DNA of 64,000 bases from Marthasterias glacialis (taxonomy: Eukaryota; Echinodermata; Asteroidea; Forcipulatida; Asteriidae). The first letter of the stretch is position 1; every line of letters starts with the position of its first letter. Made by a program: the position numbers and the translations under genes. This document shows, in pieces, positions 1 through 11,800 of this stretch. The notes beneath the pieces are model-generated. The model did not search any database. It saw nothing but the letters and a program-made list of their open reading frames with translations, and was not told the origin of the DNA. The DNA lies in NCBI GenBank assembly GCA_911728455.2, contig OU452219.1:17078397-17142396 (forward strand), read 5' to 3'.

Positions 1-891
1 AATCAGTCCAATTTTCAGGTTGTATATTTGCAGGTCTGGTTATAAATCAGCCCTACTTGTAACGCACTATTTTTGGTTACAACACATCATGTGACCTTGA
101 AATGACCTTTGTGAAAGTTCAAGTTGGGACCAGAATAAAATTTGGAAAGTCGGCTTTGAAGATGTGTATGCCTTGACCGCAGTTAGAGTTTCTATCATTT
201 TTATCTGCAATTTACAAAAAAGAAACGGTTCAAACAGTTGGCGAGAAGCTGATAAGAAGTCAGTGGAGATTTTGTGTATGATTTAAAATTAAAATTTGAA
301 GCTACTACGCAGGAAGTTTGCAAACAAACAAAATAAACCACTTTTCTTTGGCACAACTGCTTTCTTCAGTGTTTATTTAATTTGTTGAAAACAGCAATAA
401 AACTGAGTTATTTTATACCCAACTTATGTTCGTCTTATTGTACATTATTGTAATTTTGTTGTGAAGTCAACATTAGTGTTCTATTAAGTCTGGTTCATAC
501 TTCACTAGAAAGGGCATGCGAAGCGAATTTACTTGAAGTAAACACTAGTAGGCGCTGTTTTCCAGTTGTTACGCAAGAAAATTCGCTTCGCTTTGGCAGT
601 TCTGAAATGTGAACCGCACTTGTACAGAAAAACACAACTGACCTGACAATGCACAATCGGAAATCTTTAACATTTGGTACAGTGGGACCTTCAGCATTTC
701 AAGATCTCAAGTGTAATCTATGCATTATACAAACTCGTGACTGCAGAGTGACTTGTGAAAATTTGGAGTAGATCCTTGCACATGTGATCCCAGAGTTCAA
801 AGCGCACAGTTCAGCCTCAGTAAATCTTTGCATACATTGTGTAATATGATGAGCCAGTCCATTTTTTCCCCCCCTATACTTCAAAGAGGAT
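1..891. other. Flank and probable 3' UTR of the glucuronosyltransferase gene
   Basis: No coding segment recognised. The part from about 370 to 891 is probably 3' UTR of the minus-strand B3GAT gene. A palindromic MITE-like element lies at 489-612. Confidence 0.4.
489..612. mobile_element. Palindromic MITE-like element
   Basis: The left arm GGTTCATACTTCA...GCGAAGCGAATT is mirrored by AATTCGCTTCGC...GAAATGTGAACC on the right. A diverged relative is seen near 24085-24182, with similar GCGAATTTTGGTG-type arms. No transposase is present. Confidence 0.5.
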
Positions 892-3800
892 TTATACTTC
901 TATTCGTACATCTGTCTCCTGCACATCGTATTTTAGTTTAGGTTTCTCTGTCCTGGTGTGCCAAACGTAAATCTGCAAAATACAAAATGTATAGCGGTCA
1001 TGTCATTTGAAACTTGTCGGAAATGCAATCAAGAGAAAATGCGGAAGCAGCGTGGGAACAACTCTTTAAGAATTACAGTATCAAGTTGGTAAGTGATGAC
1101 GTTTTGGAGCCGGAAGTGCAGTGTAATGAATGACATGTACATGTCTTAAAAATAATAATGAGCACCTTAAACACCTCATTGTTGGTAGATACGTGCGCTA
1201 TATAAGACTCCGTTATTATTATTATTTTATTACGACGTAGGATTTTGATGATTACCAACAACACAGGTAACTTACTTTTGAACACATATCAGCTTTTGGT
1301 TCCAAATCCTCCATTTTGACCAAATTCACCAGCAGAGAAGACTCAAGGTAGCCCCGCTTAGCTTTCAGGTCAAACTTTGCAAATGGTTTCTCCTGTAGCA
1401 TCTTGAGATTGATGGCGAATCCTGCCATGTCCATAGGATAAGGACGTCCAGGCTCCCAGCTAACATTCCAGCCTATTATTTTTCCCGTTTTCTTATCAAC
1501 TCTTGGGCTTTCATACATCTGGCCTCCGACAAGACCGACAGGCCACATGGAAACTTTCTGAGTGTCTCTCATCTGAAATCAACAAAACACAAATCAGAAC
1601 GACACTTAACAGGGTAAATTACATCATTTGCAGACGTGGAAAAAACATGTACTTCATGTACTACAAAATAAATTACTTGACTGAAAGTACATATTCTTCA
1701 CTTGTGTCCATTGAAATTGTTTCGCCAGGTGTTATTTCATTTTAAAGAAAAATGCAATCTTGAAGCGATGGTCAGCTGACCATCGTTTGCAGGGGGAAAA
1801 CAGGTTTCGTATGAATACAGAGTCTTTATCTGCATGGAAATAACCACTCCAGATTTTCGCCAATATCCCCAAAACGCAACCACCTTCTGAAATGAATTTT
1901 TTACAGGTTAGTTTTAGGGTGTACATCTACAATTATACTGCATTGAAACAAACAAATAAATGATTCCAAATACCAATGATGTAAATGACCAATTACACAC
2001 ATGTGGATGTCTGCAGCTTGTAAATTGTCCCGGTCTGTCTTGTAGCAAAGTTGTTCTTGTTTCAACCTAATGGATGTTTTGATAGTTACTGATGAGTCAA
2101 ACTGAACGCATCACGTACTTCACTCCACATCAAAGATTCAAATGTATGAAGCTTTCCCACATTGCTGTCACATAGTTCAAAGCTTTTGCCTCTTATTAGA
2201 ATGGATCCATGACTGTCTCAATAAGATCCTATTAAGTCATTACAGCTATTCCATGAAATGCTGGCAAATAACCTCTTATTCACCCTGGCATGGGTGGCTA
2301 GTGTGTAAAGGGCTCACCTCTCACCACTGCAGCCCTGGTTTGATTCCTGGCTAGGGCCATATGTGAGTAGAGTTGTGCGTTGGTTCTCTCCTGTGCCATA
2401 AGGGTTTTTCTCCGGACCCTCTGGTTTTCCTCCCTCCGGAAAAAAAGTTCAACACTTTCAGTCTCCGGCTGTGCTCTGTGGTTATATTTAGGTTGATGTG
2501 GCTGGCTGCACCCTTGCACGTCTGCAGCTCGAACACGTTGTAGCCGCGTCATTTGCAAATCAGCTTCTCAGCTGCCAGTGAGGATGATCAGCCTCCCAAA
2601 TTATTAGTATCATTATTATTCACAGATTGGAAAAAAATTACTCTCAACTTTTCAAAATTTTCATACATACCTCATCAAATATTTTAATATCATATGTATT
2701 ATCATCATCGGCAAAATAAAGAACTCCTGGATTCTTTTTGGCGTTCACATTCTTTAACAACCACTCGATGGCAGTATTCCTTTGTTCCACACCTCTGGGC
2801 TTCAACCAGTTAGGGTCATTTTTACCCAATTTGTACTGTTCTGGTGTCTTAAAATTTAAATGGGTGTACGTCATGCCGCTGTTTTTCAAAAAGTTGATCA
2901 CGAGACTGGATTTTCTGTTTGCGTCTTCCACGACGATCCAGTGGAAATTTCTCACGTGGAGGAAGGTCTGTGCTATCCTTGTCAACTCCGCTTTCTGTAC
3001 AGGTCTTGTATGGGTGGGCGTAACTGCATAGATTGTAGGTATTGTCTTATTTCTGGGGTTTATACTGTCCGAGATATCGCCCACAGCATCTGGATATTGC
3101 TGACGGAGACGGACGGCAAGGCTTTGTAGGTTTTTCCTGTCTTCATTGAGCTGCTCTTCAATATTATGAAGTTGCGTCTGTTTTTCTTTGTAGTCCTGAC
3201 TGATGGCATGCATGAGGTATGGGTGCTTGTGGCTTCCGATGTGCCCCATTTGAGTACACAGAGAATCTGATATCAAAGGAAACAGATAATACAATGTCAA
3301 TAATAATTGCCCAATTGGCAGGACTAACAAGCTGTGCGATGATCCTTATTTCTCCTCAAAGTAATTTGATTTCTGCATTTTTATTCAACGGTCAACTAAT
3401 GTAGTTCTCAGTCGTTAATGGGTACAGAGAAAAAATGCCACAAATGTAACATACACAATCATGCACCCAGTGTAACTGAGCCCAATTTCATAGAGCTGCT
3501 TAAGCACAAAAAGGTGCTGAGCACAATACCATTTTGATTACCAGAAATAGGTTACCAGCCAAAATACCATTTCACATGTACCATTCGTGACTGGTTTCCT
3601 GCCAAATTGCTAAGCAATATTTTCAATTCAATTTTTCTTTTTCAATTCAATAAACATTTATTTCAGTATTGCCGTTACATGATTATAACACATCATTAAT
3701 ATTTAGATCTTATAAATACCAACAATGACAGATATAAACAGTAGCCAAAATTATTAATAAGTCAGAAGGCAAAACGTACAATTTGGTGAAGCCTTGGCTT

Positions 3801-5540
3801 TTGTACCCTAACGTATTGACAGACTTACACTGTATATGTACATAAGACTAACAAATACGAGGGACTACAAAGACAGACGAACAAAGGTAGGTGTATCGAC
3901 AAGATAATAATAAATCAAGACAAGCCATCACTAAAATGAGTCACACTATTAAAGTCATGAAGTAATTATTATGGATATGCATGCATTTAGTAATTGTTGT
4001 TTTAGTTTGTTTAAAAATATGGGTAGAGTGATTGGAGATTTAACAGAATCATCCAAAATATTCCAGTATGTAACACCACGTTGAGCAAGGCTGTTTTTAT
4101 TCACTTAGGTTTGGTTGCTGGAAACAAACAGGTTTTCCTTTGAAGTGCTTTGAGTTTTGTATGAATGAATGCTAGTAGTTAGAGTAAAAGTTAAAGTGGT
4201 AATAATGCATTATTCATACTTACAAATTTACCTAGTTCAAATGATAAAGATCTTCAAACTTTAGCAATTTAAGATTCCAAGTTTGATCACGGAAACCAGC
4301 TTTAGAAATTATCCCAACAGCTTACTTTTGTAAAGTAAGAAGCCTATTACATGTGTAGATGAACCACCCCAAGTAAGAATTGAGTAAGTTAAATATGGGA
4401 GAACAAAACAGTAATATAGAGCTGATAAGATATGGCTTGGTAAAAACCTCTTTAAATGATTAATTATACCAATATTCTTCGATATTTTACTCGCAACACT
4501 ATTAATATGACTTTTCCAAGATAAGTTTTTTGTCAATTTTTATACCAAGGAATTTAGTACTTGTTACTCGCTGCAGTTCAGTTCCATTTAAGATTAGACG
4601 CAGATTGGGTATAATTACATTGTCTTGGACAAAATACCATATACTAGTTTATTGTGAGTAGCTTTTTGCTTGAGTTGATTTTCTGCTTAAGCAGAGCTAT
4701 GAAATTTGCCCCAGGGCTGAATTTCATAGAGCTGCTTAAGCAGAAAATATCACTTAAAATTCTTTTGCTAACCAAAAATAAGCAGGCTACCAGTCAGAGA
4801 TCGCGCATGCGACATGGTATTTTGACTGGTAACTTTATTCTGGTAAGTGTAATTGCATTGTGCTTAGCTATTTTTTGTGCTTTAAGCAGCTCTATGAACT
4901 TGGGCCCAGGTCTTTTGTTAGTGACAAAGTAAAGTAGACCCAGTAACTGGGACGCTACACTCCTTTTTTGAGAATCTGACATTATCGGTCGTCCTTTTTT
5001 GAGATGTTGACAGTATTGGTCGTTAGACCGATAATGTCAAAATCTCAAAAAAGTGCAGCGTACCAGTTACTGGGTCAACTTTCTAAGGATCTTTTAAATT
5101 TTTTTTACCTATGTTGGACTTAATTGTTTATTTGTTTTGTATTCTTCTTGAGGAATTGGTAACACAAACGTCAATTGATAAGCACCCTAACAGCATAAAC
5201 ACAAACCACACCTGGAATTGCAACCCATCCTCTCCAGGACAACAGCAAGACTGTTTTAGTACTTAGCTTTTACTTTAGGCGAGTACACCAATGGAATACC
5301 CTACCATTATACCAATGCAAGGTGCAAGATCCTCCATCCCCGCCCCCATGCATTAATCAATCACTGACATTGTTTCGAGCATGCAATTCCTAAATGAATA
5401 AGTTAACTGTGTGAAGGTCTTCGGCAGAAATGTTAATCAATATTTTACTTACTGTAGTTAAGAATCAACCAAAGTATCCCAGCAGTTGAGCAGAAAAAGT
5501 ATGCAAAAATAAAAGTACGAGGTCGCCAAAGAGCCCTCAT
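892..5540 (-). CDS. B3GAT: Beta-1,3-glucuronosyltransferase (B3GAT/GlcAT family), complete, 4 exons
   Basis: Golgi type II enzyme that transfers glucuronic acid from UDP-GlcA to a terminal galactose, as in the glycosaminoglycan linker or the HNK-1 epitope. Coding exons, in transcript order: 5453-5540, 2671-3266, 1276-1572, 892-972. Phases are 1, 0 and 0, all with GT-AG sites, and give 353 residues against about 335 in the family. Residues 1-8 are basic and cytoplasmic. Residues 9-27 are a signal anchor, followed by a stem with a coiled-coil-like stretch. The GT43 domain shows YAVTPTHTRP, PRGVEQRN, the metal-binding DDD at 216-218, WPVGLVGG, and WEPGRPYPMDMAGFA with the expected catalytic Glu268. 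It ends VWHTRTEKP then RIEV-stop. All key residues are present. A TTTATT at 372-377 reads as AATAAA on this strand and may be the poly(A) signal. I cannot tell the GlcAT-I from the GlcAT-P/S subtype. Confidence 0.93.
1130..1232 (+). repeat. SINE 3'-end fragment
   Basis: GCGCTATATAAGACTCCG followed by a short (TTA)n run. This is the same kind of 3' end as the tRNA-derived SINEs at 34.97 and 36.5 kb. It lies in the last intron of the glucuronosyltransferase gene. Confidence 0.45.
2283..2622 (+). mobile_element. tRNA-derived SINE, family S2, near full length
   Basis: The head resembles an A box (GGTGGCTAGTGTGTAAAG) followed by a B-box-like GGTTTGATTCC. The body is shared with copies at 31305-31626 (opposite strand) and 39061-39211, and the 3' end is GGGAGGCTGATCATCC plus (TTA)n. 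It sits in the intron between exons 2 and 3 of the glucuronosyltransferase gene. Long open frames here are accidental. Confidence 0.75.
3481..3618. mobile_element. MITE family B copy, truncated
   Basis: Starts with the family terminal repeat CCCAATTTCATAGAGCTGCT and contains the internal ACCAGCCAAAATACC block. The right end is not complete. It lies in the first intron of the glucuronosyltransferase gene. Confidence 0.6.
3650..4650 (-). mobile_element. Decayed LINE, 3' part of reverse transcriptase ORF
   Basis: The minus strand over 4309-4620 encodes the C-terminal part of a non-LTR reverse transcriptase: LNGTELQRVTSTKFLGIKID, then WKSHINSVASKISKNIGI, then LPYLTYSILTWGGSS. A frame break separates the first two blocks. 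Further downstream, around 4200-4280, there are traces of a FEDLYHLN-like tail broken by stops. It is a 5'-truncated, inactive copy. The motif order resembles CR1/Jockey-type elements, but I did not assign a clade. Confidence 0.75.
4713..4910. mobile_element. MITE family B, near-complete copy
   Basis: About 198 bp with long inverted ends. GCTGAATTTCATAGAGCTGC at left is mirrored by GCAGCTCTATGAACTTGGGC at right. Immediately to the left (about 4660-4712) lies the right end of a second family B copy, so two copies abut. Confidence 0.7.
4937..5076. mobile_element. Palindromic MITE, GACCCAGTAACTGG family
   Basis: Inverted ends GACCCAGTAACTGGgACGC and its near-mirror CCAGTTACTGGGTC. Internally, TTTTTTGAGA and CGGTCGT/ACGACCAA tracts are also mirrored, so the whole 140 bp can fold back. 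Confidence 0.65.
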
Positions 5541-6159
5541 TTTGGAAGTTTAGTATCATTTCATGTCGAGAAGAAAATCAAAGTTGAACAATAGACTGGT
5601 CCCCAAAGCAAAAAGTCACATAAGAGATAGCAATTGTCGTCCAGGTATCCGCCAACTCGTGGCGCTTTATGGAACGCAATAATTGCAAAAAATGCCCGCA
5701 TCTATCGGCACATCGATTAATACAATACTGAAACTATGGTGGAAATGTTTTTGAAAATCCATAACTGTAAAGAAATAAAACGTCCCTAAAATGAAGTAAG
5801 TCATGATGATAAATAGGCCTCGTTGCTGGAAGTTATAAGTTTTTTTTAAACCTCTAGATCCTTAAAGCAGGCCCATAGACCCCTTGCACTGACGTCACAC
5901 GCGGCTACACGGTCTGCCATTTGGGGGCAATTGGTAAAAGACGGAACTGCCTGATCTGCCGGAATGCTGCAGAATAAGTCGGGACTCAGTTTCAACATGG
6001 AGGTAGAAATTTAATTTCTACCTCCATGGTTTCAATGCCAATATAAAGATACCGGTGCTACCACGTGCGCGTCACCTAAACACACACACACACATCACAG
6101 TAGTAACTTGCAGAGATCTGACTCCCAAGAATATACTGGGTTAGTATTTGAGTCAACCT

Positions 6160-6494
6160 GACCCAAATTTCATAAAGCTGCTTAACCAGAAAATGTTGAT
6201 TAATATAACGTTCTGCTAAGCAAAATTAAGCAGGCAACCAGTCATTCACAAACGGTTTGTGTGAAGTTATGGTATTTTGGCTGGTAACCGAATTATTCTG
6301 ATTGCCATAACAGTTTCGACACTTTTTGTGCGTAGGCAGATTTAAATTTTTTGCATCGGGGATAAGAGGAATATAAATGTGAGTTTTTTTCACATCAATG
6401 ACTCGGGAAAGTACTGAATATTAAGTGCTGAGCACACATCGGTGTATGGGCAAAAACACAAATAACAGAGCTCCATAATTATGAAACTTGGGCC
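6160..6494. mobile_element. MITE family B copy with internal expansion
   Basis: Left end ACCCAAATTTCATAAAGCTG and right end GAGCTCCATAATTATGAAAC then TTGGGCCC. The span of about 335 bp exceeds the usual 190 bp, so extra DNA probably inserted near 6310-6420. Confidence 0.55.
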
Positions 6495-7387
6495 CGTAGT
6501 CATTGCGTCACCTCCGATGCACGCCCAAAGTTACTTCAGGCTCCAAAGCAACAAACAATCAAACAAAACACATCAGGAGAGAACGTATATTTGTCGTCCA
6601 GGTATCATGTTTGCGTCGTCCAGGTATGCGTTTGTGTGTAATTTTACCCCCAAATCACCCAGTTTATCGTTCGAATGCGTTTCTTATGACAGAAACTTTG
6701 AATTCTGGGAATATGTTAGTCTATGAAGTACGTAATGTAAAAGCAAAGTCAAATGAATTACATTTCTAATTGCATAAGTTACATAAGTTAATCATGATCC
6801 GCAACTAAAACTAGTTTAATGCAACTCAGTTATCCTATGGGCTTCTGGTAATCAGTGGAGCCAGTTTGGTGAAGTGGGCGCGGCTTAACGTCCCACTTAA
6901 CCAACCGTAGTTTGGCCGGGGCCATTTATACTCACATTAGGGAACCTCCTGGAATTGCAATGGTTGCAGAAGTCAGCCCTCTACAGATGGGCCTATCATT
7001 CAGCAAGAACTCCTTGTTAAACATTTTAAAACATGGATAACTTTTAAGCGAGCATCTGGTCACCTTCCGGTTTGTGGCTGGGTGGGGCTGGGGACGGGAG
7101 GGGGGGGGGGGTAACTGTAACTGAATCAGGTTTAATCTCAAATTCAGCGAGATGCGATTAAAGTGTATCTCACCCTTGCTGTATGATCTCAAAAAGGCCT
7201 GTATAGACTGAACGTGGGAAATGTCAGCCCCTGTCATGTACACCAACTGACATAGTACTCACCACTCCCTAAAATGTCGCACTGCTAACCAGTCCCAATG
7301 GCGGTTCTACAGGGGCGGGCCAGCACGTCCCCTGTTCCCCGAAACTTTTAAAGAAGATTCTTGTGTTCTACCATAAAAGGATAGGAT

Positions 7388-7513
7388 ATACAAAAACAAC
7401 AACAACATCAACATCAACAGCAACATCAACATCAACATCAACATCAACATCAACATCAACACCAACATCAACATCTACAGCAACATCAACATCAACATCA
7501 ACAGCAACAGCGA
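7388..7513. repeat. (CAACAT)n simple repeat
   Basis: Imperfect hexamer array, CAACAT with CAACAG interruptions. It creates long open frames on both strands (Thr/Ser-rich on plus, Val/Asp-rich on minus) that are not genes. Confidence 0.95.
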
Positions 7514-7767
7514 AGGATTGTGTAACTGTGCATTTGTCACTTAAGACCAATTTAAAGACCCTCTGCGGAGAAAAAATCCTCGCAATGCAATCTCAAGACC
7601 CCGCCGGTCTCACTAGATCATCATGGATGCACTTCATTCCAAATTGGGATGAAGCAACTACTGAGCCCAATAAGTATTAAGAGATCTTGCCACGTCGACT
7701 AAGTTTTTGAATCCGTACTAACGGATTGTGAACCCGTATAAAACGGATTTGAAATGTCTTTTTTTGT

Positions 7768-8195
7768 CAGCGGCATAACTAGGGTTAACATTTTAGGGGG
7801 AGGGGGGGGGGGGGGGGCAAGAGGTGCACCATTTTTTCTAGGGGGAACATTTGCCCAATTAAAACTGTAGTTTCCGTTTGCATTTTTTCTTAAACAAGTC
7901 CCTTTTCAGAGCTCTTGTTATGCCGTTTACTATGTATTAAAAATAATCTGACGTGGAGGTAAAACAAATACATTGTCTGCGCGTATAACACAAAATGTTT
8001 TAAAAATATTAAAATTACTACATAAAGGCTTATAAAAGGTATTATTTTATTCTTTTATTTTTAATATAAAAAGTCAAGATTTCAAATGGGGGTGGGGGTG
8101 GGGTGGCACCCGGAGAGGGGGACATCAGTTGGGTGGGGTTGGGGGGGGGGGGCTCGTGCCCGCCTCCCGTGACCCCCCCCTTAGTTACGCCACTG
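7768..8195. mobile_element. hAT-like MITE with perfect 8-bp target duplication
   Basis: Ends CAGCGGCATAACTAgGG and CCCCTTAGTTACGCCACTG. It is flanked by TTTTTTGT at 7760-7767 and again at 8196-8203. It carries G-rich runs near both ends and no transposase. Related pieces occur at 38194-38383, 42766-42900 and 62345-62711. Confidence 0.85.
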
Positions 8196-8852
8196 TTTTT
8201 TGTTGGCGCTAACGGGCTTTCGTTGAAAAGGTCGATTTGGCGAGATAATTATTTCGCCTCAAGACGACTATCTGAACACTTGGAGGAAAAAAAATATTAG
8301 TTGACTTGCTGTGAATAATTTAGATATGCCCACTGATGAATTATTGTGTCGTTTATATCCTGGAGCAATCCTCCATGATATGACGTGCATTGCTTTAGCC
8401 AGAGAGGAAGGAAATTCCAGGCTCTTGCAAGCCACATCAGAGAGCTATAGGTAGAAGTCAACTGTGATCCATCTTCTGGGCCCATCAAAAACAGAAAATG
8501 AAACAAAACAAACCCCGATCCTACTTGAATAGATAATGTTTACACATCAACACCAACCAACCACAAAGATAAGTCCTTCAACTACGTTATCTCTTCAACA
8601 AGCCGCAGGGGATACTATTGCTGGGCCATTATACAATTTATCAATAATATCCTCTTTGCATAAGAAGCACTTTTATTGGCTCAACCCCGTGACACGGTCC
8701 ATAGCCCGTGGTAACCATAGTGAAGCTCACGCGGTGTTGAATGAACTATCAGACAACAATTCGTACGGGGGTCTGCCCTATGCCCCTAAATACCGAACAA
8801 GCTGGTTGAAGTGGCTCACAGGACAAAATAAACCTGTACGTTTTCACACAAC

Positions 8853-11800
8853 ATGGTTCCCGATTCAACGACGGTAAAGACAGCAGCCAAACCTACCAGG
8901 GTTAGGCCAGTCAAGATTCGTCTGAAGACAACGAAAGACAGGACAAGTGTTATGGACAGAGAGACACCATTTAAGGTAGAACCCAGTTACATTTTATCGG
9001 TACCACATGTACATTGTAAATTTATATACCGCCGATTTGGTTAATCCGTTGGGGGTACAAATACAGTAGTCAGGTTTCGACACTCGGCTTCAATCGTTTA
9101 TGAAATATGCCGAAACACTTGAAAAAAGAACGAGGAAAACAATTTGGTTTAAAAGAGATCGACACCATGTACAATTTTAACGAGGTTATTGGGCCTACTA
9201 ATCAATCTTTAAAACAATAGCGACACTGGTTTGCTCGGCCTAGTGGGGTTTCGGCCCGGTCTGAGCGTTGACCGTTGTTGTTATGTTGTCTGCAGATTAG
9301 TTTGAGTCCAAACATTGTGCAAATTGACATTCTTCCTGATGTTAATACACAATTCGATACAGTATAGGTAAAGAATTTCATTACAAAACTTACCCTTTGA
9401 TGATAGTCACCAAGGGAAGAAGTCAGTTTTTATGCAATGACTTTTTCCCCTTTCCATTCCAAACATATTTATAATGCTGTCATGTGCGAAGGTTACCGCA
9501 ACAAAATTACACTCGGGTGCACTTATTACAATATTCTAATACTTCTTTGATATTTTTAGCACCTGTTCTTTCGTTTGTGACGCTCGGTGTTGACAAACAA
9601 AAGAACAGGTGTAAACCAACAAAAATCAATTTTTATGGTGGATTTTAGACTCATCACCATCAACATCCCTTCAACACTAACTGAAATATCTGACAATAGA
9701 GGTGAAATGTCAGATATCAGAGGAAAACAACTTAATTGGAACAGTCGGAGTTGATCCGAGATGCCCTTCATTTAAAAAAAAAAAATCCAACATCAATGAG
9801 ATGAAAAAGTAGTATTTAATGCTTTCAACCTTCCCAAATAATTTTACGAAGCCCGGGAAGGCACCGTATGGACGGTGGTAAGAAGAAGAAAACAAAATCT
9901 AAGTGATAATTTGTTCGAATTTTTTTTACCACCATCCCTTCCCAGGCTTTGTGATTTTCTTCCTGCATGGTACAATGTCCAATTCACGGGATAATTTTTC
10001 AAATGGCAGTCGTGCTTAGCTACAAGAAACGACTAAAAATGCCCCACTCACCTACAAATCAGATTGATTTTTTTGGTCTTACATGAGTTGTTTATGGGCT
10101 TATGACATGTGCTGCGCTTGATCTTTTAACACAATCGTTTTTGTTTTCCGTAGGGACGCAAGAGTCTGAAGGATAATTACGAGAAACCAGTATCGGGCCG
10201 AGACCAATGGTGGAGAGCACACATTAGGGTAAGAAATCAACGTTTGATGAAGTTCACGAGAAGCGAATATCTATATTTATTATCGGCAAAGAGTTGGCAA
10301 TTATATAAAAAAATGTATGCAGTATGCATGAATATTATGGTTTTTTTTTCTAAAATAATGAACAGCTTAAAGCCTAGCTCAACATTGGTAAGAAGAATAA
10401 CATAAATGTTCACAGATTTACATATACCGTACATGGTATAAAGATAATGAGGGTAGAACACCTTCCTTAAAATAGTTCAGCCTAAATTGTTATCGTTTTT
10501 GAATAATAGGCCTAAATGAAATAACATCCAAAATTAGTTTTCGTCTCAGTAAGACGAAAACTCTGCAGATATAGGAATGCGTAGAAAAATGTTGAATGCA
10601 TTTTTACCGTTTTCTCGCAAATGAAACAACGAATTGAGATGACTTTTTCATTTTATATATCTTGATTTGTGCAAAGAATCATTGGAAGCATTCAGTCAGT
10701 TTACCAATGTTGAGCTGGGGCTTTAACACACTTTCTCTTTATCAAAGCAGAAATCATTTTTCGGCACAACGCATGTTCCAGTTCTTCTTGAAAAAAGGAA
10801 AACCAAATCTTCAAATTCGGCCACCAGGCCTCTTGCACACGTGTTGAAGCCGTGTCCGATTCGATGACTTCGGCAGTGGCTCCAACCTGAACGCCAGAAA
10901 AGAAGTCGCTATTAGGACACGGCAGAAGTAACCTCTCACGGAGTAAAATTAACCTCGTTTATTTCTAAATAATGACAGGAAACGCCACTACCCGGTGCCT
11001 ATGAATCTCGTAACTTTCTAGCAGACCTCGATGAGAGGCCAGCGACCTACACCTTCAAGGGAGAGGGACGCAAGAAAGACGCCGATACCCAACGTAAAGG
11101 CAGCGTGCTGTTACCCGGTGCTTATGAGGCCCATGACATGGTGTATGACTTGGAGCAGACGAGATATACATATTCCATGAAGAACACTTCCCGGGACGAG
11201 AACGAGCTGCCTGGTGTTAAAGACAAGGTTGGTATATGGAAATAAGTGATAACTGGAAGTGAAAGTTTAAAGTTGAGGTTCAGCGCTTACATTACAACGT
11301 AAAGAGCGTAGGTCGAAGCATGGCAATATACATGATTGGTCTATCCTGTTCGTGTGGCACCACTATAAGCCACGCCCACTTCACACACAAACTGGCCCAA
11401 TTAGCTGTTTTTTTCTTTGAGAATTTATACAAGAGAAGTTTGATACTTGGACTTGGCTTTCACATTCGTTCTTCGAAATTCGAAGTTTTTGTCGTGAGAA
11501 ATGTTTTTGAACGATGAAAATGGGCGACTTTGTTACAAATTACACACAGACGCGAAACTCACTGGGCATACAGCAGATACGAACGCGTGTGACGCAACCA
11601 GGATTGACACAAATTATTTGACGTCATCGTTACGATTATCTTGGGAGTCAGGCCCCACACAGATTAAAGGCCAGTTTATCGTCGGTCGCGCTATGGTCGC
11701 GTGAAGATGATGATGATAATCGTTCGACGCTGAGATCGCTGGACGTTGAGCGTTTAAGCGCATTTAAGGCGACGCGACGTTTACCCGCTTACCATAATTT

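Larger units (their letters stand above)
5541..8852. other. Intergenic region between two divergently transcribed genes
   Basis: This 3.3-kb stretch separates the start of the minus-strand glucuronosyltransferase from the plus-strand STPG4. No exon was recognised. It holds a family B MITE (6160-6494), a (CAACAT)n array (7388-7513) and a hAT-like MITE (7768-8195). Both promoters should lie here, but no core element was singled out. Confidence 0.5.

Noticed and set aside
1136-1260. Extra glucuronosyltransferase exon between exons 3 and 4
   Set aside because: Phase joins exons 3 and 4 directly (K then IYVWHTRTEKP), and this segment is a SINE tail.
2298-2558. Minus-strand open frames at 2.3-2.56 kb and the similar ones at 31.38-31.70 kb
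   Set aside because: They are the same SINE S2 read in both places; the shared peptide reflects repeat homology, not a gene family.
7363-7680. 105-codon Thr/Ser-rich open frame and its minus-strand Val/Asp mirror
   Set aside because: Both are readings of the (CAACAT)n simple repeat.
8536-8877. 113-codon plus-strand open frame just before STPG4
   Set aside because: No recognised motif and in a different frame from STPG4 exon 1, which overlaps its end.
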